A stretch of DNA of 64,000 bases, taken from contig OX459102.1 of NCBI GenBank assembly GCA_949775045.1, positions 1,342,501-1,406,500 on the forward strand. Direction: 5' to 3'. Each line of letters begins with the position of its first letter. Position 1 is the first letter of the stretch. The position numbers and the translations under genes are program-made. The notes under the pieces are model-generated. The model was not told the origin of the DNA and searched no databases. It saw only the letters and a program-made list of their open reading frames with translations. This DNA is from Metridium senile. Its lineage: Eukaryota > Cnidaria > Anthozoa > Actiniaria > Metridiidae. Positions 10,930 through 21,175 of the stretch are shown in pieces.

Positions 10930-11000
10930 CTTTTGTTCTTAAGCTCAAATGTGATTGGCTAATAAACTCCGGGTGGCCCCGGTTGAATTAGCAGCACTGT
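10930..11000. repeat. Right terminal inverted repeat of the 4-kb transposon
   Basis: Reverse complement of the left TIR with two substitutions; followed directly by TA at 11001-11002. Confidence 0.92.
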
Positions 11001-11447
11001 AATTCGATCTATTGATCCTCCCTTTATCATAACGAGTGGGGCATCTGCAGTCGCGAAAAAGGGTGAGTCCTTGTCGAAGAGAATGTCTTGTTGTACAAAA
11101 CTTTTAGGTGCGGCTAAGTGCATAGTATCCCCTTCAAGCATTTGAAGGAAATCAGACCATGCGATTATAGAAGGCGACCATCTAAAGTCATTGAGGATTA
11201 TTACTTCTGACTCCTCTGCACCCACCCACGCAAAACCACCAGTTGCCGGGTTCACAAAGGCATGGTAAATAGCTTTCAGAGGTGAAATCATGAATGTTTT
11301 ACCTGAGTTTGCCGGTCCATATATATATATGTTTCGATATTTTGCACGTCCATAGTGAAGTGCTGAGTAAATTGCGCTAGCATAGACATGCACATTTATT
11401 TCATTTCGGTGAAGTATCTGTAGTGCGGCCGCTAGCCATTTCTTTTC
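11001..11447 (-). pseudogene. Superfamily 3 helicase segment of a Rep-like gene, interrupted at both ends
   Basis: The minus-strand frame shows a Walker A motif (IYGPANSGKT), a Walker B stretch (EVIILNDFRW) and a third motif (SPFFATADAP), the order seen in superfamily 3 helicases of parvoviruses and CRESS-DNA replicases. Such helicases unwind DNA during rolling-circle or rolling-hairpin replication. The frame is open upstream to the retrotransposon junction near 11447 and downstream to the TA site of the 4-kb transposon. It continues to the HUH domain at 12541-13299 and to the tail at 6823-6949 once insertions are disregarded. It is probably non-functional as it stands. It may derive from an endogenous virus or from a Rep-encoding transposon; the sequence does not decide. 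Confidence 0.78.
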
Positions 11448-12540
11448 ACATCCTTCTATACAGTCTAACCAATCTAGCCATGTCCTGGTATAGAGACAAT
11501 TTTCTCTTAGCCAATTCAGACAAATTTCAATGTATCAGTATCAATCCTAGAAATATAGATAGAGAAAATCAGGACACTATTCTGCACATAGGAGATGAAG
11601 GCATTACTAGTACTCCATCTATTAAGTTATTAGGAGTTGAAATTGATGGGAATTTTGATTTTACTAGTCATATTAGCAATATATGTACGAAGACTAGTCA
11701 GAAAGTGGGGGTACTCATGAGATTGCGAAATTTAATACCTACTAAAGCTAAGCTTATAATTTATAAATCATCCATCCTGCCGCATCTAACTTATTGCCAT
11801 TTAGCTTGGCATTTTTGTAGAGCATCTGACTGTAGAAAGATTGAACGCATTCAAGAGAGAGCGCTTAGAGCTGTTTTCAAATCATTCTCAGAGTCATATG
11901 AAGAACTTCTTAAGAAAGCTAATTTATCTTCATTATTGAACCGCCGTTTGCAGGATATAGCAGTATTAATGTATAAAGTTAAGAATGGTCTGGCGCCTAA
12001 TATCATCAATGAAATATTTATGCAGACTAATGCGCGATATTCACTTAGAAATAATGATTTCAACATTCCTAGATTTGACACAGTGAGTTATGGTAAACAT
12101 ACTATTAGATATCTAGGACCGTATATTTGGTCTAAGCTCAATGTGGATCTCAGATCATCACCCAGCATAAACTCTTTTAAAATGAAAATTAGGAAATTGG
12201 ATCTATCCAATATATTAGAAAATAACATTAATTGTTGCAAACTATGCAACTCGTAACAATAGATATCTCTATATATTTATTATAATTTCTATTATACTTT
12301 TACATATATTTGTATTATAACTTCTTAACTTAACTTAACTTAATTCTATAAATATTTTTAAGATAAATTTTACATATATATATACACTATAGTTATAGAT
12401 TAATATTACATATAGATATTTTTTACTTTTACTTTTTCTTTCCTTTTCCTTTGTGTCCCCAATTAGTTGTATAAACTAAATACATAGACACCTGAATAAA
12501 GTTATTATTTATTATTATTATTATTATTTATTATTATATT
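11448..12540 (+). mobile_element. 5'-truncated CR1/L2-like non-LTR retrotransposon
   Basis: The plus-strand frame, open to a stop at 12254-12256, encodes the C-terminal thumb region of a non-LTR reverse transcriptase: SWYRDNFLLANSDKF, LGVEIDGNFDFTSHI, then LPHLTYCHLAWHF and LMYKVKNGLAPNI, all typical of CR1/L2-like elements. The catalytic palm is missing, so the copy is 5'-truncated, as usual for target-primed reverse transcription. It ends in an (ATT)n-like tail at about 12504-12540. The left boundary is near 11447; a short similar word on both sides (GAAGG..TGAAAA on the minus strand) may be the target duplication. The insertion separates the HUH and helicase halves of the Rep-like gene. 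Confidence 0.85.
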
Positions 12541-13299
12541 ACAGTGTTTTTCACCTTCCTCTACTAGTAGTTCTATGCGACTTTTATTCAAGCGTTCTTG
12601 TTTCTTTTCAGCATCTTGCAGTTGTGAAGATATAGATAATGCTTCATTTACTACTCTGATTCCTCTATTCGCTATAAATTGTGCAAGATCTTTTTTCCCC
12701 TCTTTCTCCTGTTTTGCTGCATAGGCCATTAGATCGAGCCGAGTCTTGATATTATTGTTTCGAATAATAGTGGTTACTTCGTAGACGCTTAGCATTCGTT
12801 TTCTTTTCTTCTTTTGCTTCTTCTTGGGGCCACTGCCTTGGCCATCAGCTCGACGAGATGTTGTAGCTGCAGAGGCTGCAGTAGTTCTCGGTTCGTCCTC
12901 TAAGCTTGGATGGTCGGGCGATAAAAACGGTGTTGTATCTTCTTTTGTGCAGTAGCGATAAGCACTATAATAGTTACTGTGATTGTTGCTGAAATTGACT
13001 TGAATTCCAAACCTTGCATCTAATGTATCACGAACTAGAAGCCATCTACTTCTTTTGTTGAGCTTTAGAGCCATATGGTAGTGATATACTTTGTCGGACA
13101 GGTCGTTGTTTGTATCGTTGTGATTATGCTCTTCTTTAGCGACTATAAACTGTACAATACGCGATGTCGTTGATGTACCCCATGCATTACGAACAATATT
13201 TGCAAACGATTCACGAGAATGGACTTTTTCGGGATCTGCTCGACTGTATGTAACTAAATAGACCAAACGTTGCGAACGATTCGGCATTGCCTCTGCCAT
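12541..13299 (-). pseudogene. HUH (rolling-circle) Rep endonuclease domain, separated from its helicase
   Basis: From an ATG at 13299 the frame shows the three motifs of HUH replication initiators: YLVTYS (motif I, ~14-19), YHYHMALKL (motif II; H73 and H75 as metal ligands, with E56/E57 upstream) and YYSAYRYCTKED (motif III; ~110-121, containing the nicking tyrosine). A serine/lysine-rich linker with KKKQKKKRKR (probable nuclear signal) follows, then a helical region. Known relatives nick one DNA strand at a replication origin and stay bound to the 5' end. The frame then runs into the ATT tail of the retrotransposon, whose insertion cut the gene from its SF3 helicase. No further internal stop is seen in this part. 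The gene may start at 13299 or 13284. Confidence 0.8.
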
Positions 13300-13305
13300 G
13301 ATCAC

Positions 13306-13887
13306 AATGTGAACTTCAAATAGACGTTTTCTGCTCAGTTGTATAATGTTCTTTATGTATAATGCTTTGAAGTATGAGATTTATTTTACAAATGCACAAC
13401 TTTTATAATGTACCAAACCAGTGACGTGCATCTTTTGCAATATGTGACGTTTGCGCTATTACGTACAAAATGTAGCAATTTTGAGGCGCGTCAATTATAG
13501 CATATACGTCAAAAGTAACTTCACATTCGTAGGTATTTACATAAGATGTAGTTGATAAGAAAATCATTGTTTAAAGAGAACGTGGTTATTATTGGATTAA
13601 CTGTGAAGGTGATGATATCTTTTCTGATAATTACTTCATTCTATTAAGTAAGAGACCTTTTAAAATATTTTTTTGGTGTATCCCCTTGTTACGTTGGCAT
13701 AATTTCGCACTTAAATATAAGGGTTGCTACGGCAAAATGACATTTCCACTAGTTTTCATGTCGTTAGGGGTCGGATATACACATATTACATATCAATCTT
13801 TTCCTTTCGAGGCATAACTTGTAATTAGGAACGCTGCTGACCTCTTACTCGTTTATTTTTAATGAAATTCAACAATATGTCCCTCAG
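13306..13887. other. AT-rich flank of the Rep-like gene, no gene seen
   Basis: I see no coding motif. As the region upstream of the Rep start it would hold the promoter and any nicking origin, but I could not identify a convincing origin hairpin with a CRESS-like nonanucleotide. Confidence 0.4.
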
Positions 13888-14161
13888 ACAATCATTGCCA
13901 AAATGTGTTGGCACGATCACATTTCGGACACTTTTTTGTGGGTCTATCATTTTTTTCATTTATGAGGATAAGTTTGTCTACCCCCCTCCCCCAATACAAT
14001 GTTGCTGTTTTTCATGAAAGAGTACAAGAGTTGGAAATGTTTCCCGCGATTGACAAGGTTCATATACCCCTCCAGCAACATTGACAGGGGGAGGGGGGGT
14101 ATTACAGATATAGGAACATAACAAAATCAACAATCGTGCCAACAGTTTTGTCAATGATTGT
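13888..14161. mobile_element. MITE copy 2 (about 274 bp)
   Basis: Nearly identical to 4027-4300 and in the same orientation, with the same ACAATCATTG/CAATGATTGT ends. The two bases next to the ends are AG on both sides here and CT on both sides of copy 1, so any target duplication is very short or the true ends lie elsewhere. Confidence 0.8.
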
Positions 14162-14333
14162 AGCTTAGTTGTCTGCGGGTGAGTCCACCTCCTTTCCAAG
14201 TGTGTTCATTCCTATCGCAATGTTGAGGTCTTGGTTTATGTTGTTCCAAGCACAATGTTGAAGTCTTCTTCTTGTACTAGGGTACTTTATTGAAAGTCCC
14301 GCCTAACAAAACAAAACAAAACTCAAACTTTTG

Positions 14334-15190
14334 CAGATTTCAAACAGCAATAACTTACAGTTAAGGTTAGGTTTAGGGATAGAGTTAGGGTTAGGTATAT
14401 AGTACATGGATACATCTATGCGAGGCTCGACTTTCATCAATCAATTCGTCTTGGTTGCCAAGCAACAGAGCACCAAAGTTGACTAAAAAAAATGCGTAAC
14501 TCCTCGACTATTGGCTCAAACTCAATTACGATACGTGTAACACACGCGGGGGATGTCAGCTATGACGTCACAAAAGAAACAGTGAATCGCTTAAAACGGG
14601 GAGGAGTTATGAATTTTTTTAACTTTTGGAAGAGAGTGGACTGGGTCCTGGTCAAAGATATTTCTAAGTGCCATTCGTTTTTTTGCAGAATTCAAACACC
14701 GATAACTTACAGTTAGGGTTAGGTTTAGGGATAGACTTAGGATTAGGTGTATAGTACATGGACACATCTATGAGGCCCGACTTTCGTCAATCAATTCGTC
14801 TTGGTTGCCAAGCAACAGAGTACCAAAGTTGACTGATCAAAATGCGTAACTCCTCGGCTATTGGCTCAAACTCAATTGCGATACGTGTAGCACACGTGGG
14901 GGGATGTCAGCTATGACGTCCGCTAAAAATAAAGTGAATTCCTTCAAACGGAAAGTAGTTATGAATTTTTAAAGTTTTGGAAGAGAGTGGACTGGGTCGA
15001 GGTCAACAATTTTTTCTAAGTGCCACCCTACTTTTTCCAGATTTCAAACAGCGATAACTCCATATAACTGCCTACCCCGGACTGCGCACTACCACTGGCT
15101 GATAGTCCATAGACACATCTATGCGAAGTTGCAATAAAATTTAATCAATTCGTCCTGGTTGCTAAGCAACAGAGCACCAAAGTTGCTAAA
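14334..15190. repeat. Tandem repeat of about 352 bp, two full units plus a partial
   Basis: Units start near 14334, 14687 and 15037 with the same words in order: CAGATTTCAAACAGC-like start, GGTTAGGTTTAGGGATAG, ATAGTACATGGA, AATTCGTCTTGGTTGCC and AAGCAACAGAGCACCAAAG. The third unit stops after about 150 bases. It contains interstitial telomere-like TTAGG words. The ~70-codon frame inside it is not convincing as a gene. Confidence 0.85.
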
Positions 15191-17280
15191 AATGCAATAT
15201 TCAACACCCCAGGGTTACCAACAATTCGTCTATTTGGAACAATGAACAATTTATTGTTGTTCTACGCAACAAGGAGAACATTTTTGATGGACAAAAAAAA
15301 ATCCAGGGTGGGCATCTTCGGGGGGGGGGGGGGGTACCCCCTCGAAAAACGAAATGAACATCCTTAAAAAAACACACTAGATTTTAATCGAATCCTTAGA
15401 AACTCTCTGAGTGGGTAGCCTACTACCACATGGGCTTACAAAAAAAGATTGGAGGTCAAAGGTCAAAAGGCCTTTGTTTTATGAATTTTTCAACAACAAA
15501 AATTATCTCGGGAAATTATGCATTTTTTGGAATTTTTTTTTTTTAGGATGTCACGTGGGCTCAAGCGATCACGTTATTATGAAGGTCAAGGTCATAGGAC
15601 CAATTTAAGAACATTTAACTTTGAGATTTTTTTTCGAAAACACTCGCATGTTTGCACGTGCATATCTTCGTAGGTATTCACCGTCTACACGTGGTATTGA
15701 CGTATGTTAGTGCCCTACATTAGGTCTTTTGTCACAAAAAGTTGCATGGTGATTGGTTGGAATTTTAATGAGTTTTTTATATTTTAGAAATTTTTTTTTA
15801 AAAATTAATTGCAAACTGAAGATTTGCTCAATTAACTTAATTTGGGCTTTAACCTGGAGATATAGAGCGGATCTTGTGATTTAAGGTTGGGGACTCTTAT
15901 TTGGATTATTACGTCATGCATATATTAGGGGCTGTTCTTTTGAACTTTCATGAATACCACTCAAAAAATCGTAACCGAGCAAATAGTTGGTAATATGACA
16001 CCAAACTTTCAGAAAATGTCACTCATAATTAATTTTGACACGCCCCAAAAAATTATATGCATAAATTAAAACCCTGATTTTCTATTGGTCGAAAAGTGCA
16101 AAATTTCAAAAAATCAAAACTCATTAGGAATTTATAATTTATTCATGAGATGCAAACTGCATGTGCCAGGGACAAAGGGCTACAACATATTGAAGTTTGA
16201 ACACAATCTGTTGAAAACTGGAGGAGAAGTAGTGTTTTGAAAATTGTAATTTTTGCCTTGTCGAAAACCAAAAAGTCAATTCACTTTAGAAATTTACTAC
16301 GGAAAACCTCAAAGTGACGTAATTCGTGATACAAATGATACGTGATATTCGTCAATACATCCATGCAATAATATATGGAAACTATTAGAACTGGATTTTT
16401 TGGGAGACTCTGGAAAAACATGCCAAAAAAAACATAAAAATTTGAATAAAAACGTTAAGTTTTGAGCCTCACTCTCCAAAACTTTATGACACATACAAGG
16501 TCATTATACACAACTTTTGTGAAATTTACAAGGTTCTAGTGCGAACCCCTGAGGAAATATGAGCACTTAAAAAGTTTTGTTGACTTTTTGAAAAATCGGT
16601 TTTTTTCCAAAGTGTCCAAAAATGAGCAAGGACTGGGCCGAATCAAGGTCACCATACCTTATTTTAAAGATCTCATCCCCCGGCGTGCACTGGTACCTTC
16701 GACGTCTTAATCAATATTCGCAAAGTTATAAGCCTTTAAAGTTTTAGTATTGGATCACTTAGAAAAATAAGATTTGTACAGGAATCTACTACAGTAGTGT
16801 CTTAGTGCTCATAGGTCAACCCTATGTCAGTTTTTTCTCAAAGCCCGGGTTAAGCCCAAAACTAACCCGCAGATACCTCTTGAGTTGCTCTACAACCCTA
16901 GCTAGATAACTTTTTGATCGAGCCAATAGGAGAGCCAGGGTAAAATTCCAAAATTGGGCTATATTTTGATTTTTTTTTTTTCAAAGTCCCAGGGTTAGGC
17001 CAGGTTACATAGTGTTAGGTCCAAACTTACAGGGTTAGTAGCTAAGGAGTATCTAAAAATAAAAAATGAATAAATTATCTCAGGGTAAGACACAGGGTTA
17101 TTTCGGTCTGAGCAGTTGCACGTGCATGCAAATCGACCGTTTCCTCTAGTTAGGGTTAGACATGTCAACTTAAATTTTTAGTTCAGACTACAAAAACTAC
17201 TTATTCGTATTCGAATATGCGAGAAAAGAAAAAATGCCATTCGATGCGCTAGTGTGTTTTTAATAGAATACATACTAATT
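15191..17280. other. No gene recognised; simple sequence and degenerate TTAGG-rich stretch
   Basis: Includes a poly-G run at about 15319-15332 and scattered GGGTTAG words from 16.8 to 17.2 kb. Frames are short and without motifs. Confidence 0.5.
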
Positions 17281-17298
17281 TAGAAATTTAGCTCGCAG

Positions 17299-17349
17299 GC
17301 CTCGCCCTACTAGCACCGGCACCGCGGCCGAAGAGGCAGAGGAATCAAG
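17299..17349 (+). pseudogene. Isolated mini-exon, copy 1 of two
   Basis: A 51-base (17-codon) open segment follows a good acceptor (GCTCGCAG) and would read LALLAPAPRPKRQRNQ. The same exon occurs at 33935-33985, where the donor is a normal GTAATA; here it is GCAATA. Intron sequence on both sides is also shared, as is the following acceptor and short exon start (AGGTGCCCGGGGCTC, from about 17420). It looks like a fragment of a duplicated intron-rich gene; function is unknown. Confidence 0.5.
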
Positions 17350-17454
17350 GCAATATCGTTGATGTGAATTATTTTAATTTTCTAAGCAAATGTTTTAATT
17401 GTATAATCATTCCATACAGAGGTGCCCGGGGCTCTGTTGAAAATAAACTCAATA

Positions 17455-17590
17455 AAATATAGAAGTTGCATTGGCGCCCCACGTCAATTTTTTATAACGT
17501 CTTTATATTTTGTATATTTACAGACTTGTAGTTGAAGATGACGATGAAGAAAACCCCCTCTTGTTCCTCTAGATAATTTTTGTCAGTTAT
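17455..17590 (+). repeat. Gene fragment shared with 45.08-45.23 kb
   Basis: About 135 bases match 45078-45230: an intron end (TATATTTACAG) followed by an acidic exon. In the 45-kb copy the exon reads LAVEDDDEESPLLFLCR then stop; here a TAG replaces an early codon (ACTTGTAG against ACTTGCAG). A terminal exon of the same dispersed gene family is likely. Confidence 0.5.
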
Positions 17591-17739
17591 TGGGTCTTTG
17601 TTTACCCGTAATCTACACAAAAAAAGCTAGATGAATGTAAATTATTGAAGTGCATATTATTGTATAAAATTATAAATAACAATCAATTATTTTCTTCCAC
17701 CTCTAATCTTGTTAATATTAAAAATATAGAGAGCCTGGT

Positions 17740-19210
17740 TCAATGAAAAAGACATACAAACAGATGACAATTACATTTTTACAAAAGCTGACAAAAACTT
17801 AGGATGGACATTACTTCCGACCTCTTGGTATACACAAGAAGGTTACAGACAACTTGCAGACACCAAAACATATACTAACATTTCCAATTTTAATATTAAT
17901 GATATTTTTTCACAAGTTAAACCCTTTCTACTTAATATCAAAGAACGCTTTGAAAACTCTTTTCCTAACATTAATTTTAATCACCTTTTAATTAATCTGG
18001 AAGATCATTGTCATTTACCGGTTTTTAATTTATATCCTAAAGTCCATAAACTTGAAAATCTTGCATAACATGGTCAAATTAATATACTAAAAGGGAGACC
18101 CATCATTACCGCCCATTCCTGGATAACTAGATTTAGATTTCATTATTAATTTATTTAAAGATTTTTTCAAAGAACAAAAAATATTAAGTTCCTTATTATT
18201 AAATCATCCTTTACACTTTTCAATGAAATAAATAATGTACTTATAGACAATAATTTATATGATTATAATTTAACAACCTTCGATTTTTCATCTTCATATA
18301 CAAATATTAATATTCAAGATACCATAGACGCCATTATTTTTAGTTGCAAACTACTTAACTTACCGAATCTATATAGAGACCTATTATTAAATATCAATAA
18401 TTTCGTTAATAACTATAACTATTTCCAATTTGAAAATCTTATTTACAAACAAACTAAAGGCATACCAATGGGTAGCTATCATTCTAGGCAAATAGCCGAC
18501 CTTATTTTACTGATATCTGAATATACGTTTTTATCTACATCTAATAATAATTTAAATAGCTTAATACTTTTTGATAGATATATAGACGATGGTATTATGT
18601 TAACTCGCAAATCACACATTTGCAACATCATCATACAACTCCAAACTTTTTATCCTAAACAATTACCTATCATTTTCACCACCAACACTTTTTCTTGTAT
18701 TTATTTAGACCTTACTATCTCACTAAACCACTACACTTTATTACATAATAAGTTACACTACAGAGTGTTTCAAAAACCACACCACAAATACATGTATCAA
18801 CATTCCACATCCAATCACCCTCAACATATTTTTAAAGCCATCGTAAAAACTGAAACTATTAGATATAGCAGACTCTCATGTAATAAACATGAGTATAATT
18901 TTTAAGAAAACTATTTTTCCTTAGACTGAAATACTTAAACTATCCTAGCTCTATTTTTCATGATAATACTGTTCCCTGACTACCTTATATAAACCACATT
19001 AATAAATCCAGTAATAGATATAATAATACTCATTGTGATAAAAACTATCACCTATATACATCTTCATTGTCTAGATATTGTAAAACCGATATTATTGTTA
19101 ATAAGATTTTAAGAAAATATAATAATTTAAAAAACTGTCAATTTCTTCAAGCCAAAAGACTTACCAACCAAAATTATATAGCTTAATGTTATCTAAGAAA
19201 TCTCTGCACA
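17740..19210 (+). pseudogene. Penelope-like reverse transcriptase, decayed copy 1
   Basis: Two open segments carry the protein. The first (about 17737-18069) has TKADKNLGWTLLPTSWY and ends at a stop in mid-domain. The second (about 18187-18905) has motif A (TTFDFSSSYTNI), motif B (KQTKGIPMGSYHSRQIADL) and the catalytic YIDDG in FDRYIDDGIML, then EYNF and a stop. Between and after are frameshifts and stops. The motif set fits Penelope-like elements, whose reverse transcriptase copies RNA at a nicked site; no GIY-YIG nuclease is recognisable. Codon choice is extremely AT-rich. Related fragments are at 31.3-32.3 and 62.6-63.2 kb. Confidence 0.7.
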
Positions 19211-19269
19211 AGAAAATATCAAAATTACAATAGTTAACTTATTTATTGTATTATTTATATTTCTAATAT

Positions 19270-19440
19270 GTTTTTAAACGACACAATAAAACATTGTAAA
19301 AAATATAGATGTTTTCTTTCCTTCTACATTTATGACCTATTTTCAAACCCATATACCCATCTTTTTCCCTCCTATCTTTCTTATAATTTAATATTTTATT
19401 CATTTATTTATTCCTCCTTTTTCCCCTTTCTTTCTTTCTT
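19270..19440. repeat. Penelope-like 3' region with the empty site of a SINE-like insertion
   Basis: Matches 20.67-20.77 plus 21.00-21.03 kb and 32.34-32.45 plus 32.60-32.65 kb, but lacks the ~156-224 bp block present in those copies. The sequence runs directly from CTTTTTCCCTCC into TATCTTTCTTATAAT, so it is the pre-insertion state. A CTTT run ends it. Confidence 0.7.
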
Positions 19441-19990
19441 TCTTTCTTTTAACTAATTACTGACAACTTGATATATCCCAAGGACCACAGTTTGCACATC
19501 TTCCATAGAAGTTAATGGCATGACAATTTAACTGGTATATATCCATCAATCAACCAACTATTTTCAATCATTGATGATTCTACTATAGCTCTTGATAATT
19601 TTACATAATTTTCTTATATAATTACTTTCATTATCATAGATCTGCATCTAAGGACCTTAAAAAGGATGAGGCATGCACAGAGATTCTGGCTGCTATTTAT
19701 TATCAACTCAGTGAAGAAGAACACATATGGTTGGCACTACAGCACAATACAAAACATTTATGCAGAAAAGTAACTTCAAAGGAATGTAAGCTTATTGTTT
19801 AATTTTAATACCACAGACAGTGTGTTTCCTGAACACCTTAAAGCATGAGACTGATAACATATATATATATAAAATATATATATTAAAGACAAGACATCAC
19901 TTTAGCTGTTTCGCGATTTTCAGAGAATTTACAACGCGACCACACATACTTCTATGTACAGACTTAATTTCATTCTCAGGTGTAAAAATG
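19440..19990. repeat. Repeat shared with 32.66-33.23 kb
   Basis: From TTTTAACTAATTAC through TGATATATCCC, GGTATATATCCATCAATCAA, CTTAAAAAGGATGAG and TTAGCTGTTTCGCGATTTTC the order of words is the same as in 32660-33230, with small indels. It follows a Penelope-like tail in both places, so it is probably part of that element's flanking direct repeat or of a shared host segment. Short frames in it are not conserved as genes. Confidence 0.75.
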
Positions 19991-20058
19991 CAAATAATAA
20001 GAAGAGAATAACTCAAGCAATAGTAGAACAACAAGAAGACAAGACTCTCCAGGTAATT

Positions 20059-20496
20059 ATGAACAACTCAGCACCATCCATCAACCAACGAATGATGATG
20101 CGAGAAGTAGTGGCCTTCATCGACGTTCATGGCTATCAAGTGAATCACGAATTAATCCCGAAAGAACTGTCCATCAAAGGAACTGGAAATGCAAAACCGT
20201 TCACGACTCACTACTTCAATCTAGCAACGCCGATAGAAGAGCTCGACACTCAAGATCGCATGGTGGCCGACTTTGTTCAGCAAAACGTCTTTGACATCGC
20301 CTACAATGATTACTGGTTCGGCATGCTAAACCCTGATGCCACCGGCGACCTCGTGGAATGCATCAAGCCCACACCGCCAACGACGATCTCCGAGCAGATC
20401 CCGATAGCCGTGGCCTACAGGAACAGTGATTACCTAGCCTCTCTGCTCAACCTAGCAGGCATCCCAGCTCTCAACCTCAAGGATGCCCACGAGTAG
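20059..20496 (+). CDS. Possible RNase H-fold exonuclease-like fragment
   Basis: From an ATG at 20059 the frame encodes about 145 residues beginning MNNSAPSINQRMM and including VVAFIDVHGYQV, then IPKELSIKGTGNAKPF and VVADF-like spacing. The FIDVxG...KELSI pattern recalls a DnaQ/RNase H-like domain found in transposon-related animal proteins; this match is from memory and weak. The frame continues without further stops past the TAG at 20494 to about 20670, so the stop may be a disabling mutation. GC content and codon use are clearly higher than in the Penelope-like debris on both sides. It may be an exon of a larger gene or an old insertion. Confidence 0.4.
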   Translation: MNNSAPSINQRMMMREVVAFIDVHGYQVNHELIPKELSIKGTGNAKPFTTHYFNLATPIEELDTQDRMVADFVQQNVFDIAYNDYWFGMLNPDATGDLVECIKPTPPTTISEQIPIAVAYRNSDYLASLLNLAGIPALNLKDAHE

Positions 20497-20659
20497 AAGC
20501 GATACACATTCCACATCTACCACCACTCTCACAGTGTGGACGTCACCGCAACCTTCAGTGCACAGAACGCAACACTCAACTCTACCAAAAGTGGTTCGAA
20601 AACAAATGCCAACGAGGGAATAAACTTTGACAACACTTATCAAATCAACAATCCTCTGC

Positions 20660-21031
20660 ATTTCCTCAACTTAAACGACACAATAAAACATTGTAAAAAA
20701 TATTAATGTTTTCTTTCCTTCTACATTTAGACCTATTTTCAAACCCATATTCCCATCTTTTTCCCTCCTTTCTGGCCCTAACAACTCATTAACTTGGCCC
20801 TAACAACTCAATAACTTGGCCCTAACAACTCATTAACTTGGCCCTAACAACTCAATAACTTGGCCCTAACAACTCATTAACTTTTTAGTTATCAGTTAGG
20901 ACCAATACCTAAAATTATATCTTATTGTATTTTATATATTGTAAAAAAAATTATAAATTCGTGCAAGGTATAAATAAAAAGTATTGTATTGTATTTCTTT
21001 CTTATAATTTAATTATTTATTCCTCCTTTTT
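20660..21031. repeat. Penelope-like 3' tail carrying a SINE-like insertion (20771-20994)
   Basis: The outer parts match 19270-19440. The insertion consists of five 22-bp units containing GGCCCTAACAACTCA, a TTAGTTAGGACCAATACC-like core, and a 3' end with AAATAAAAAGTATTGTATTG. A copy at 32446-32601 has two of the 22-bp units, and 19369 is the empty site. A TTTC-type short duplication flanks it. The layout suggests a short retroposed element rather than a gene. Confidence 0.7.
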
Positions 21032-21175
21032 AACTCGTGGATTGCAAATCCTCGAGTTATTGGGATGGGGCTTTTGAACCGGAAGTGTCACTCACTCACT
21101 CACTCACTCGCTCACTCGCTCACTCACTAGATCGTCAGTGTAAACTTTTGAGCCCCAAGATTTTGGTCAGCGTAC
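21032..21175. repeat. Hairpin plus (CACT)n repeat, inverted copy at 59527-59670
   Basis: It starts with an 11-bp stem hairpin (AACTCGTGGAT ... ATCCTCGAGTT, 5-base loop), continues with TTATTGGGATGGGGCTTTTG, then a (CACT)n microsatellite with CGCT variants, and ends in TTTTGGTCAGCGTAC. The same order occurs on the minus strand at 59527-59670. The fixed ends around a microsatellite suggest a mobile element of about 144 bp. Confidence 0.7.

Larger units (their letters stand above)
6950..11000. mobile_element. 4051-bp TIR transposon with three genes, inserted in a helicase gene
   Basis: The two ends are inverted repeats of 71 bases (6950-7020 and 10930-11000) with two mismatches; both begin CAGTGCTGCTAATTC. 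A TA dinucleotide flanks each side (6948-6949 and 11001-11002), the target duplication expected of the IS630/Tc1/mariner superfamily. Inside are a plus-strand SAM-like/zinc-knuckle ORF, a plus-strand two-exon HIRAN gene and a minus-strand transposase. The near-identical TIRs and intact ORFs suggest a fairly recent insertion. Accessory genes of this kind are unusual for a Tc1-like element, which normally encodes only a transposase. Confidence 0.92.

Noticed and set aside
13306..13887. A rolling-circle origin next to the Rep-like gene
   Set aside because: No stem-loop with a recognisable nonanucleotide was seen.
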